From contig JAFRRE010000005.1 of assembly GCA_017428285.1 (NCBI GenBank), positions 1 through 51,522 of the forward strand: DNA of 51,522 nucleotides, written 5' to 3'. Under the pieces are notes generated by a model. The model saw only the letters and a program-made list of their open reading frames with translations, had not been told where the DNA came from and ran no database searches. Positions 41,284 through 49,687 of the stretch are shown here, piece by piece. Source of the DNA: Bacteroidales bacterium (GTDB lineage Bacteria; Bacteroidota; Bacteroidia; Bacteroidales; F082). The stretch's first letter is position 1, and every line of letters starts with the position of its first letter. The position numbers and the translations under genes were made by a program.

Positions 41284-42852
41284 TTATCTCGCCGCTTTCA
41301 CCACCTTTTGAACGCTGACGGAGCCGCCCTTCATCACAACACGAAGCAAATAGACTCCCGAAGGCAACTCGGCGAGCGAGATTTCAGCGAAGCTATCATT
41401 TTCGGCAACTTGTGTCAGCACGCGCTGTCCCATGGTATTGAACAGTTCCATCCGCTGCACATCGCAACCTTCAACAAACAGTTTGTCGGTAGTCGGATTG
41501 GGATGCACGGCAAGGCGGTCATCCGAATGCGAGCCATCTGCTTGATAGTCTTCAATGCCATCGTTGAAGAAATGGACATGGAAAGTCAACTCGTTTCCAT
41601 CCTCTTTGATGTTGGAAATCTCGAAACTGTTTTCGGGTGTGCCATCGGTTAGATAGGGATGCGGATTGGTGTTGGGGCCAAACTTGGTGCGACCCGTGGC
41701 ATGGCTGAAATGGGCATTGTTGAGGTTGCCGTTCTGGATATCGCTGCTGCTACCGGGACGGAAAATCCAATACTGGTTGGCAATGTTGACATTGTCGAAG
41801 AAGGCGTTGGCGAACATGCCGGAATAATCGAGCGGGACGGTGTCGTTCCAACGCGCCACGATAAGACCCGTGCCAGGAATGCCCTCATCAAAGAGGTCTT
41901 GTTTGTTGCGATATTCAAACACATACCATTGCGTACTGTCGATGGCCGACTTGATGTAATAGCAGTTCTTCGACTGACTTGACCCGACGCTCAACAGGGT
42001 GTAGTCGCCGTCATGGGTTATCTGAATCGGGTCATCCGCCACGTGAAGAATCTTGTTCTTATAGATGGCCGCCATTTGGTTGGGGCCATAGTTGTAGCAC
42101 ATCATATCCCACGAACCTGCGGGAGAGACATCCGTGTAATTGATGTAATGGTAAAGGTCGGGCAAATTCAGTGAGTGCCCCATCTCATGCCTGAACACAT
42201 GGGCTGTGAAATATGTCGGGGCACCTTCAAACTCGAGATTGAACGCGTTGGGTTTTATTCCATTGATTTCGACGGGATAGTCAATGGAGTCATGAGGGAA
42301 ATACTCCATGTGGGGCCACAAAATGGAAGCCCATGCTCCTGTGCCACCCTTGACGACAAAACTCACATTGTCGATATAGCCATCATTGTCGCCATCAAGG
42401 ACCACATCATCATCAACCAGATGCAGGGAATCCACGTAATGGAAAGCACGCGCCAGCAGTTCTGCTTCCCTCCTACAGATGCCCATAAACGGCAATTCAT
42501 CCTGATAACCGATAGGATTGGAAGGGCTATATGGTTCAAAATAGCCACGAGGCATGCTATCCTGATACGAAACGATTTGTCCGTTCTGGATGTTATTGGT
42601 GTACACCGTGTTATAATTGATGTGACCGTAAGTCATCGTGTTGTAGAAATTGGCAACACTCAGATAGCCCGGAGTCTTTCCATTAAACATGGTGTCAATG
42701 GAATTGAATGAATGCGTAATCTCATCATCATCGGCAAAACGCATGAAGATGACCAGATTGGTAAGGTCTCTGTCCACGATTTGAGCCTTCATCATAACAG
42801 GCGAAATGCCAAGGATGAGGGCCAGTAGAGTTTTTGTAAAAATGTGCTTCAT
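41284..42852 (-). CDS. M6-family secreted metalloprotease with T9SS sorting domain
   Basis: A 522-residue protein with signal peptide (ending VMMKAQ). The M6 (immune inhibitor A-like) domain is identified by the N-terminal LVIFMRFADDDE, the zinc motif HVFRHEMGHSLNLPD and the downstream GSWDMMCYN Met-turn. The last ~80 residues are a T9SS type A sorting domain (VHPNPTTDKLFVEG, MELFNTMGQRVL, LPSGVYLLRVVMKGG, ending VQKVVKAAR). The protein should therefore cross the outer membrane through T9SS. It probably digests extracellular proteins. It has its own promoter. Confidence 0.9.
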   Translation of the reverse strand: MKHIFTKTLLALILGISPVMMKAQIVDRDLTNLVIFMRFADDDEITHSFNSIDTMFNGKTPGYLSVANFYNTMTYGHINYNTVYTNNIQNGQIVSYQDSMPRGYFEPYSPSNPIGYQDELPFMGICRREAELLARAFHYVDSLHLVDDDVVLDGDNDGYIDNVSFVVKGGTGAWASILWPHMEYFPHDSIDYPVEINGIKPNAFNLEFEGAPTYFTAHVFRHEMGHSLNLPDLYHYINYTDVSPAGSWDMMCYNYGPNQMAAIYKNKILHVADDPIQITHDGDYTLLSVGSSQSKNCYYIKSAIDSTQWYVFEYRNKQDLFDEGIPGTGLIVARWNDTVPLDYSGMFANAFFDNVNIANQYWIFRPGSSSDIQNGNLNNAHFSHATGRTKFGPNTNPHPYLTDGTPENSFEISNIKEDGNELTFHVHFFNDGIEDYQADGSHSDDRLAVHPNPTTDKLFVEGCDVQRMELFNTMGQRVLTQVAENDSFAEISLAELPSGVYLLRVVMKGGSVSVQKVVKAAR

Positions 42853-42871
42853 AGGTAAAAAGATTTGTCGG

Positions 42872-42879
42872 CAAAAATA
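42872..42879 (-). promoter_or_regulatory. Predicted -7 box (TATTTTTG) of the M6 protease gene
   Basis: Minus-strand TATTTTTG is 20 nt upstream of the ATG at 42852. Confidence 0.55.
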
Positions 42880-42953
42880 CTAAACTTCAAATAACAAAGA
42901 CTAAGTAAACACTATTTCTTATCAACTTTTCCGATACATTATTTCTGTGCTCT

Positions 42954-42987
42954 TTTGACAGAGCTAATGAAAAAAGCACTACTTTTG
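42954..42987 (+). promoter_or_regulatory. Predicted promoter of the cobalamin riboswitch transcript
   Basis: TTTG at 42954-42957 and TACTTTTG (TAnnTTTG) at 42980-42987 immediately precede the riboswitch, so transcription would start at its first nucleotides. Confidence 0.55.
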
Positions 42988-42993
42988 CCGCCG

Positions 42994-43148
42994 ATTTGTG
43001 GTGTCCCCTAAGGACTCAATAGGGAATCGGGTGAGAATCCCGTACAGTTCCCGCTGCTGTGTTGGTTACAACGCTTGCCATGAACGTCACTGAAAGCCTT
43101 GTCTTTCGGGAAGGCGGCAAGAAAAGACCTCAGTCAGAAGACCTGCCT
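42994..43148 (+). ncRNA. Cobalamin (B12) riboswitch upstream of the adhesin-like gene
   Basis: The conserved features occur in order: an AGGGAATCGGGTGAGAATCC core (43021-43040), CAGTTCCCGC and GCTGTG (43045-43061), CACTGAAAGCC (43089-43099), GGGAAGGC (43108-43115), and the terminal GTCAGAAGACCTGCC (43133-43147). These are the hallmarks of the cobalamin riboswitch class (RF00174). AAGCCTTGT (43094-43102) is complementary to ACAAGGCTT (43160-43168) just past the aptamer and could form the alternative helix of an expression platform. In the classic case bound B12 represses the gene, here the 1375-residue secreted protein at 43306. Confidence 0.92.
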
Positions 43149-43305
43149 CAAGTCGCGAAACAAGGCTTCCGGGAATTGGAGCTGGGATTCTATATTTAAC
43201 AAGGTATGCCCTGCCGAGGGTGTTATCTTCATTTTAGGTATTCCAACATTTTTCCAGAAGTTTTTGGGTAATGAATTGAATGTCAAACCTATAAACTTTT
43301 GTATT

Positions 43306-46300
43306 ATGTATTCAAAATTCTTTACGCGATTGTTCCTTTTGATAGGAATAATTGGAATGTTTTCGGTTCCTTTGAGAGCCGAAGAAGTAACGATTGGTTC
43401 AGGAACGACGACAAATGCCTGGCTCCCAAGCCATTCCTACTACAAGTACTCTCTAACACAGCAAATCTATACTGCTGAAGAGATTGGTGGAGCAGGCACC
43501 ATCAACAGCATTGCTTTCTACAATGGTGGTACAGAGAAAACACGCACTTACGACGTTTACCTTGTCAATACCGAAAAAAGCTCGTTTTCTGGTTCTTCCG
43601 ATTGGGTTTCGATCTCTTCCAACGATTTGGTCTTCAGCGGGAGCGTGACTATGACAGCCAACGGGTGGACTACAATCAGTTTTACTTCCACATTTGATTA
43701 TGTAGGCGATAACTTGGCCGTTGTTGTAAACGACAAAACAGGCAGTTATTCCCAAGGGATGGAATGCCGCGTTTTCACACCTTCTGGCGACCAAGGAGTC
43801 GTATCGCTATATGCTTCAAAAGACAGTAACAATTATGATTTGTCCAATCCCGGGAACGCATCTGGTACTGTAACCTACAAGAATCAAATCATTTTGGACA
43901 TCGAAATGGCTTCTGTCACTTGCGCCAAGCCTAAGAACTTCACAGCATCCAACATTGCCGCACATACAGCTACATTGACTTGGACCGCTGGTGCGGAAGG
44001 ACAAAGCAACTGGGATGTGTATGTAACCACCACGGCCACAGACGTTCCGGATGAGAACACCTTGCCCACCTATCTAGTCACAGAATGCACCAAGTCCCTA
44101 AGCGGTCTAACTACACAGACTACCTATTACGCGTATGTCCGTTCCGCTTGCGGTGGCGATGACGGGAACAGCAAATGGGCCAGTACTTCTTTCACTACCA
44201 CACGCGAAGCTTTAACCATTGATGCAGAAAATCCATACTCACAAGACTTTGAGACCAATAACGACTGGAGTTTTGCCAATGGCACCTTCACCAATCAATG
44301 GTGCTGGGGCAGTGCGACCAACAATGGTGGCGAAAAGGCCATGTACATCTCGAAAGACGGTGGAACGACATACGAATATGCCCATAACACACTTGTCGTT
44401 TATGCCTCAAAGTTATTCAGTTTTGCACAAGGCACCTACACCTTCTCTTTCGATTGGAATGCAAACGGCGAGGGTTCCTATGATTTTCTCCGTGTGGCTT
44501 TGGTTCCTGGAGACAGAACCTTTACCGCTGGAGGATCACTACTGCCAGGAGTAAGTGCAAGCGCATTACCCGACACATGGATTGCCCTCGACGGTGGAAG
44601 CAAACTCAATCTAAGCGACAATTGGCAAACCAAAGTGACTGAAGCCGCCCTTTCGGGTACCTATACCATGGTCTTCCTTTGGCGTAACGACAATAGCGGA
44701 GGCAACCAACCCCCTGCGGCCATCGACAACATCAGCATCAGTTACATGACTTGCCCGAGGCCTACCAACTTGACCGCCAGCAATGTAACAGGCCGTACAG
44801 CCGTACTGACTTGGAAGGAAAACGGTACCGCTGACAATTGGACGCTTCAATATGCCACCGATGCCAGTTTCAGCGCAAACCTCGTTGAAATCAGCGATGG
44901 GTTCATCGTAAGCGGGAACAATGTCGGCTATGGCTTAACTGGTCTTAATGGCGAAACGAAATATTACGTCCGCGTGAAATCCAATTGTGATAGTTCGTGG
45001 AGCGATGTGATCAATTTCACCACCACGGCCACCTGCGAAAAACCCACTTTGAGTTATGTGGCTAACTCCAACACAGCGCATACTGGTTCGGTAAGTTGGA
45101 CTGGAGATGCCGACGGTTACGAACTGATATACTCCACAGCCTATACCTTTGAACCTGGTGATGAAGGTGTTACTCAAATCAACCTCGGAAGTGTAAACAC
45201 CTACACTTTGCAGGATTTGGATCCAGAAACAACGTACCGTATCAAAGTGCGAGCCAACTGTGGCGAGGACGACGGCTACAGCGCCTGGAGCAACCAAGTG
45301 AATTTCACCACAACAGCCACCTGTGTAGCACCCTCTGGTTTAGCTGCTACGGCAACGGCCACCACCATCACCTTAAGCTGGACGGCTGGAGCAACAGGCC
45401 AAGATGCGTGGGATATTCGCTACAAGACCGGATCCGATGATTATACATATGTCCATCTTGATGGTCAAACTACAACCAACTACACCATCACTAACCTCAC
45501 TCCTGTCACCACTTATAGTGTGAACGTGCGTGCTTATTGTAGTGATGAAGACCAAAGCAAATGGGGTTACAGTACCAACCAAAACTCTGACTTATCTGTC
45601 AGCACAGAATGTGCTGCCATAGCATTGCCTTACTCATACGGATTCGAGGAAAATCTAAATACAGCCGCACCGTATAGCTCTTCCTACCCCATGCCCAAGT
45701 GCTGGAATGCTATTAGGTATCAATATGGAAGCTATCCACCTTACACCTATTACCCATACGTATGCAGCACAACCAACAATAGCAACTACGGCCCACGTAC
45801 TGGTGGAAAATTCCTTCTTTTGTACAAAACACAAAACCTCACCAACGAGATTGCCGTATTACCCGAAATCGACGCCAATATCAAGAATGTGCAATTAAAA
45901 TTCTGGGGAAGGAACGGCAACGGCAGCAGCGCCTACCCAGAAGTGCTTGTCGGCGTCATGACCGATCCCTCCAATGCCAGCTCTTTTACACAAGTAAAAA
46001 GCGTTTCCGTCAGCACGGCTGATTATCAGGAATACATTGTTGATTTTAGCACCTACACAGGGAATGGCAATTATATCGCCTTCAAATTGAACCCTGCTTA
46101 TAGCTCATACTCCTACACCTATTTCAGCATTGACGACATCACCGTAGAGGAAATTCCCTCCTGCCTTGTCCCCATGGGTCTTGAAGCAACCATTAACGGT
46201 GCCAACGAGGCAACGCTGAGTTGGACGGCCGGAGGTGTTGAAACTGCTTGGAATGTGCAGTATAAGATGGCTTCTGAAAGCGATTGGAGCGAACCGATTG

Positions 46301-47433
46301 CCGTGAATGAGACTTCCTATACACTGACCGGACTACAACGTGCCACTGCCTACGAGGCGAGAGTACAGGCCAATTGCGCTACCGATGATCAAAGCGACTG
46401 GATAGAAGTGAGTTTCACTACCGAATGTGGAATTTGGCCCATCAATGCACAAAACAGCCTATTTGAAGACTTTGAAAATGTTGGTTCCTCCGACTTCCCG
46501 CCCACATGTTGGGAGAAATTCAGCCATGAGATGTCAGGATGCTCCTATTGGTATTTGAATTCGAACAACGGATTAGGCTCAAGTGCTGCATATAGCTCTT
46601 GGAATCAAGGCTACGCCTTCCTTGTCATGCCAAAGATGCACATCGATGGTGATGCCATCTTGTCATTTGACTATCTCATCGGTTCGGGCGATTATGAAGA
46701 GAGTTGCTCCGTTGTGGTCTCCACGGGAGAAATGACTTACAACGACTTCGACCACACCATCTGGGAAGCCACTGGAAGCAATTCTGGCAATGCAAACGCA
46801 ACCGTTTCATTGGCTTCATTCAACGGTGAAGATATTTATGTCGCATTCAAATTCAAAGGCTCTGGTACAAGTGGCTGTACTTGGTACATTGACAATGTCA
46901 AAGTTGCCGTACCTGTCAACCAGACCGTTGAACTTGCCAATGGCCTGAACTGGTGGTCGACCAACCTCGACATCACGCTTGACGACCTGAAGTCGGCCAT
47001 TGTTGCCGCCTTGGGAGCCAATGGCACCGCGATAATCAAGTCTCAGAGCACATCCATCATCTACAGCAACGGCATGTGGATACCCGAAAGCCTGCCTTTC
47101 GACATCCAAGAGATGTACAAGATCCAAGTCAGTGAAGCCTGCGAGATCACGCTAACAGGCATTCTAGTCAATCCGTCCGAGAAAGTGCTCACCATCAACC
47201 CGGGCAACAACTGGATCGGATTCCCCTCCAGCACGAGCATGACGGTGACCGAAGCCTTCGCTGGCCTCAATCCAGAGAATGGCGATGTCGTGAAGTCGCA
47301 GACAGGCAGCTCTGTCTACAATAACGGCATTTGGATAGGGACGGTGGGAACCCTCGAACCTGGCCAGGGCTACCTATACCACTCGGAAGCGACAAGCGCC
47401 AAGACATTCACCTTCCCCACAAACGCAAAATAA
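43306..47433 (+). CDS. Large secreted multidomain adhesin-like protein under B12 riboswitch control
   Basis: A 1375-residue protein. The start is ATG 43306 (MYSKFFTRLFLLIGIIGMFS, a signal peptide); the frame extends upstream into the riboswitch and is not translated there. Order of modules: one ~155-residue module containing QQIYTAEEIG and TINSIAFYN; five Fn3 domains, most beginning C.xP.xLxA and containing LTWTAG-like cores; and between them three cleaved-adhesin/choice-of-anchor-J-like domains (YSQDFETNNDWSF, YSYGFEENLNTAAP, FEDFENVGSSDFPPTCW). The last ~170 residues are two related units (LANGLNWWSTNL, NPGNNWIGFPSST). No T9SS signature is visible. It might bind cobalamin or related ligands at the surface, inferred only from the riboswitch. 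Confidence 0.8.
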   Translation: MYSKFFTRLFLLIGIIGMFSVPLRAEEVTIGSGTTTNAWLPSHSYYKYSLTQQIYTAEEIGGAGTINSIAFYNGGTEKTRTYDVYLVNTEKSSFSGSSDWVSISSNDLVFSGSVTMTANGWTTISFTSTFDYVGDNLAVVVNDKTGSYSQGMECRVFTPSGDQGVVSLYASKDSNNYDLSNPGNASGTVTYKNQIILDIEMASVTCAKPKNFTASNIAAHTATLTWTAGAEGQSNWDVYVTTTATDVPDENTLPTYLVTECTKSLSGLTTQTTYYAYVRSACGGDDGNSKWASTSFTTTREALTIDAENPYSQDFETNNDWSFANGTFTNQWCWGSATNNGGEKAMYISKDGGTTYEYAHNTLVVYASKLFSFAQGTYTFSFDWNANGEGSYDFLRVALVPGDRTFTAGGSLLPGVSASALPDTWIALDGGSKLNLSDNWQTKVTEAALSGTYTMVFLWRNDNSGGNQPPAAIDNISISYMTCPRPTNLTASNVTGRTAVLTWKENGTADNWTLQYATDASFSANLVEISDGFIVSGNNVGYGLTGLNGETKYYVRVKSNCDSSWSDVINFTTTATCEKPTLSYVANSNTAHTGSVSWTGDADGYELIYSTAYTFEPGDEGVTQINLGSVNTYTLQDLDPETTYRIKVRANCGEDDGYSAWSNQVNFTTTATCVAPSGLAATATATTITLSWTAGATGQDAWDIRYKTGSDDYTYVHLDGQTTTNYTITNLTPVTTYSVNVRAYCSDEDQSKWGYSTNQNSDLSVSTECAAIALPYSYGFEENLNTAAPYSSSYPMPKCWNAIRYQYGSYPPYTYYPYVCSTTNNSNYGPRTGGKFLLLYKTQNLTNEIAVLPEIDANIKNVQLKFWGRNGNGSSAYPEVLVGVMTDPSNASSFTQVKSVSVSTADYQEYIVDFSTYTGNGNYIAFKLNPAYSSYSYTYFSIDDITVEEIPSCLVPMGLEATINGANEATLSWTAGGVETAWNVQYKMASESDWSEPIAVNETSYTLTGLQRATAYEARVQANCATDDQSDWIEVSFTTECGIWPINAQNSLFEDFENVGSSDFPPTCWEKFSHEMSGCSYWYLNSNNGLGSSAAYSSWNQGYAFLVMPKMHIDGDAILSFDYLIGSGDYEESCSVVVSTGEMTYNDFDHTIWEATGSNSGNANATVSLASFNGEDIYVAFKFKGSGTSGCTWYIDNVKVAVPVNQTVELANGLNWWSTNLDITLDDLKSAIVAALGANGTAIIKSQSTSIIYSNGMWIPESLPFDIQEMYKIQVSEACEITLTGILVNPSEKVLTINPGNNWIGFPSSTSMTVTEAFAGLNPENGDVVKSQTGSSVYNNGIWIGTVGTLEPGQGYLYHSEATSAKTFTFPTNAK

Positions 47434-47481
47434 TCTACCCAAAATCATTAACTAAATTCCCTTTTTTATTTCCATGTTGTT

Positions 47482-47515
47482 GGTCGGTGGCAGGCTCCAC
47501 TGCCACCGACCTTTT
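47482..47515 (+). terminator. Rho-independent terminator after the adhesin-like gene
   Basis: GGTCGGTGGCAG (47482-47493) and CTGCCACCGACC (47500-47511) form a perfect 12-bp stem with a 6-nt loop, followed by TTTT. It separates the B12-controlled unit from the CoA-transferase gene. Confidence 0.9.
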
Positions 47516-47546
47516 AAACTACCGATAATAACTGTAGGTCAGAAAC

Positions 47547-48863
47547 ATGAAGAAACAGTATCAAGCAGTCACGGCCGAAGAAGCCGTCAAAGTCATCAAG
47601 TCGGGCGACCACGTCCACATCAGTTCGGTATCGAACGTTCCTCAATGTCTGGTGAAAGCCTTGTGTGATAGAGGTCGCGCCGGCGAGCTCAAGAATGTTT
47701 ATATCCATCACCTGCACACCGAGGGTGCCGCGCCATATGTCAACCCAGAGTTTGAGGGTATCTTCCAGCACAACGCCTTCTTCGTGGGTGCCAATGTGCG
47801 CGAAAGCGTCCAAAAAGGATTGGCCGATTACATCCCCGTTTTCCTCGGTGAGACCTCGAAACTCTATCGTGAACGCTACATCAAGTGCAATGTAGCAATG
47901 ATTCAAGTGTGTCCACCCGACAAGTTCGGCTATGTGTCGCTAGGCTCATCGGTGGATGCCACTTTGGCCGCCATGGAGAGCGCCGAGTTCGTCATCGCTG
48001 TGGTCAACAAGCATGTGCCGCGCACTTTTGGCGATGCATTGGTCCACATCAGCAGGATTAATATCTTTGTCGAAGATGACACCCCTTTACTCACTGTAGA
48101 TATGCCCGAACCCAATGAAGTGGAGAAAACCATCGGACGCTACTGCGCCGAACTCATTGAAGACGGCGCCTGCCTACAGATGGGCATTGGCTCCATACCG
48201 AATGCCATTCTTTCGTGCCTCCACAATCACAAAGACATCGGCATCCACACCGAGATGTTCAGCGACGGCATCTTGCCTTTGGTGAAGGAAGGGGTCATCA
48301 CGGGCAACAATAAGAAGCTCAACAAGGGCAAGATTGTCTCCACCTTCGTGATGGGCTCGCAGAAAATCTACAATTTCATCGACGGCAACCATGAGGTGCT
48401 GCTGATGGATGTGGAATACACCAACGATCCTTTCATCATCGCACAGCAACCCAAGATGACTTCCATCAACTCGGGCATCCAGATTGACCTATCGGGACAG
48501 GTGTGTGCCGACTCTTTGGGTGAGCGTATCTATTCGGGTGTAGGCGGACAAATTGACTATGTGTATGGCGCATCGCGTTCCAAAGGTGGCAAGGCCATCA
48601 TCGCCATGCCTTCCACCACACGCAAGGGTATCAACAAAATTGTGCCTACCTTGGACTTAGGCTCGGGTGCTGTCACCACGCGCAACCACATCCATTGGTT
48701 CGTCACCGAATACGGTGCTGTGAACCTTTACGGACGCTCATTGCAAGAAAGGGCCAAACTCATCATCTCAGTGGCTCATCCGCAGTTCCAAGAGATGCTC
48801 GACGAGGCCGCTTTCAAGCGTTTCGGGCCGCATTTCCATTACTTGTGGAATACTATCGTCTAA
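47547..48863 (+). CDS. Acetyl-CoA hydrolase/transferase family CoA-transferase (4-hydroxybutyrate/butyrate type)
   Basis: A 438-residue cytoplasmic enzyme of the two-domain class I CoA-transferase family. It begins KKQYQAVTAEEAVKVIKSGD. It has the conserved GIGSIPNAIL and the active-site Glu in GIHTEMFSDG, which forms the CoA thioester, then GGQIDYVYGASRSKGGKAII and TRNHIHWFVTEYGAVNLYG. The sequence looks closest to the 4-hydroxybutyrate and butyryl-CoA:acetate CoA-transferases of fermentative anaerobes, so a role in short-chain acid fermentation is likely; exact substrates cannot be assigned. A strong terminator isolates it from the upstream gene. Confidence 0.85.
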   Translation: MKKQYQAVTAEEAVKVIKSGDHVHISSVSNVPQCLVKALCDRGRAGELKNVYIHHLHTEGAAPYVNPEFEGIFQHNAFFVGANVRESVQKGLADYIPVFLGETSKLYRERYIKCNVAMIQVCPPDKFGYVSLGSSVDATLAAMESAEFVIAVVNKHVPRTFGDALVHISRINIFVEDDTPLLTVDMPEPNEVEKTIGRYCAELIEDGACLQMGIGSIPNAILSCLHNHKDIGIHTEMFSDGILPLVKEGVITGNNKKLNKGKIVSTFVMGSQKIYNFIDGNHEVLLMDVEYTNDPFIIAQQPKMTSINSGIQIDLSGQVCADSLGERIYSGVGGQIDYVYGASRSKGGKAIIAMPSTTRKGINKIVPTLDLGSGAVTTRNHIHWFVTEYGAVNLYGRSLQERAKLIISVAHPQFQEMLDEAAFKRFGPHFHYLWNTIV

Positions 48864-48938
48864 AGACGCGAGACTTCGGGACGCGAGACGCGGGATGGGG
48901 TTGGTCCCGTGTCACGCAGTCCCGTGTCTCGTGTCAAA
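48864..48938. repeat. Intergenic imperfect palindrome, GACTTCGGGAC family, copy 2
   Basis: GACGCGAGACTTCGGGACGC and its imperfect complement GTCACGCAGTCCCGTGTCTC are separated by a short loop and form a long hairpin. It is the same family as 11346-11428 and lies between the CoA-transferase stop and the MarC start. Confidence 0.7.
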
Positions 48939-48949
48939 AAACAACAACC

Positions 48950-49546
48950 ATGTTCACCCAAATCAACTTCGTAGAAATCTTTGGCGCCTTCATTGTGATG
49001 GCCGCCATCATCGACATTTTCGGCTCTATCCCCATCTTCATGAGCATGAAAGAGCAAAACAAGACCATCAAGGCGGGACAGGCTTGCCTGACGGCTTTGG
49101 GCTTGTTTCTTGCCTTCTTCTTCGCCGGTGACGCGCTGCTGAAACTGTTCGGCATCGATGCAGCCTCCTTTGCCGTGGCAGGTGCTTTCGTGCTATTCAT
49201 CCTCGCCGTCGAGATGATCCTCGGAAGAGAAATCATCAAAAACGAGGGCGGCAAAGGCGGTGCCAGCATCGTCCCCATTGCCTTCCCGCTGATTGCGGGT
49301 CCAGGGGCATTGACGGCTTTGCTCTCGCTGCGCGCCGATTACGCCGTGGTCAACATCATCATTGCACTGTTGCTCAACATCTTGTTGGACTACATCGTTA
49401 TCAGCCAACTCGACAGAATCCAGAAACTCTTGGGTGAGAACCTGATCTTCATTTTGCGCAAATTCTTCGGGGTTATTTTGTTGGCCATCGCGGTGAACAT
49501 GTTTGTGAACAACATTACCGTCATTATCTCGCAGGTCCCAAGATAA
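48950..49546 (+). CDS. MarC-family integral membrane protein
   Basis: A 198-residue protein starting at ATG 48950 (MFTQINFVEIFGAFIVMAAI); a longer frame from 48695 overlaps the CoA-transferase gene and runs through the palindrome, so it is rejected. Six hydrophobic helices and the motifs IDIFGSIPIFMSM, SFAVAGAFVLFILAVEM and PIAFPLIAGPGAL identify the MarC/YchE (UPF0056) family of inner-membrane proteins. The transport substrate is unknown. A terminator follows. Confidence 0.9.
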   Translation: MFTQINFVEIFGAFIVMAAIIDIFGSIPIFMSMKEQNKTIKAGQACLTALGLFLAFFFAGDALLKLFGIDAASFAVAGAFVLFILAVEMILGREIIKNEGGKGGASIVPIAFPLIAGPGALTALLSLRADYAVVNIIIALLLNILLDYIVISQLDRIQKLLGENLIFILRKFFGVILLAIAVNMFVNNITVIISQVPR

Positions 49547-49580
49547 CCGTAGAGATACTTTTTTTCTTTCATATTGTTGC

Positions 49581-49615
49581 GCCGGTGATAGTTGTGTCTG
49601 TCACCGGCATTTTTT
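49581..49615 (+). terminator. Terminator of the marC-like gene
   Basis: GCCGGTGA (49581-49588) pairs with TCACCGGC (49601-49608), the stem extending with AG/CT, followed by ATTTTTTG. Confidence 0.85.
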
Positions 49616-49630
49616 GTGACACTCAAAGAA

Positions 49631-49656
49631 GAAGCGACCCCAAACGGAGCCGCTTC
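49631..49656 (-). terminator. Probable terminator of the beta-helix protein gene
   Basis: On the minus strand GAAGCGGCTCC and GGGGTCGCTTC form an 11-bp stem (two or three G-T pairs) with a GTTT loop, then TTCTTT. It lies about 30 nt after the stop codon at 49688. Confidence 0.6.
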
Positions 49657-49687
49657 CTCACACTCAAAAATCTATATGTTCCAATTC

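Noticed and set aside
43099..43305. N-terminal extension of the large adhesin-like protein from ATG 43099
   Set aside because: It would translate the 3' half of the cobalamin riboswitch; a proper signal peptide begins at 43306.
48695..48949. Upstream extension of the MarC frame
   Set aside because: It overlaps the CoA-transferase C-terminus and an intergenic palindrome; MarC proteins start with a short N-terminus before the first helix.
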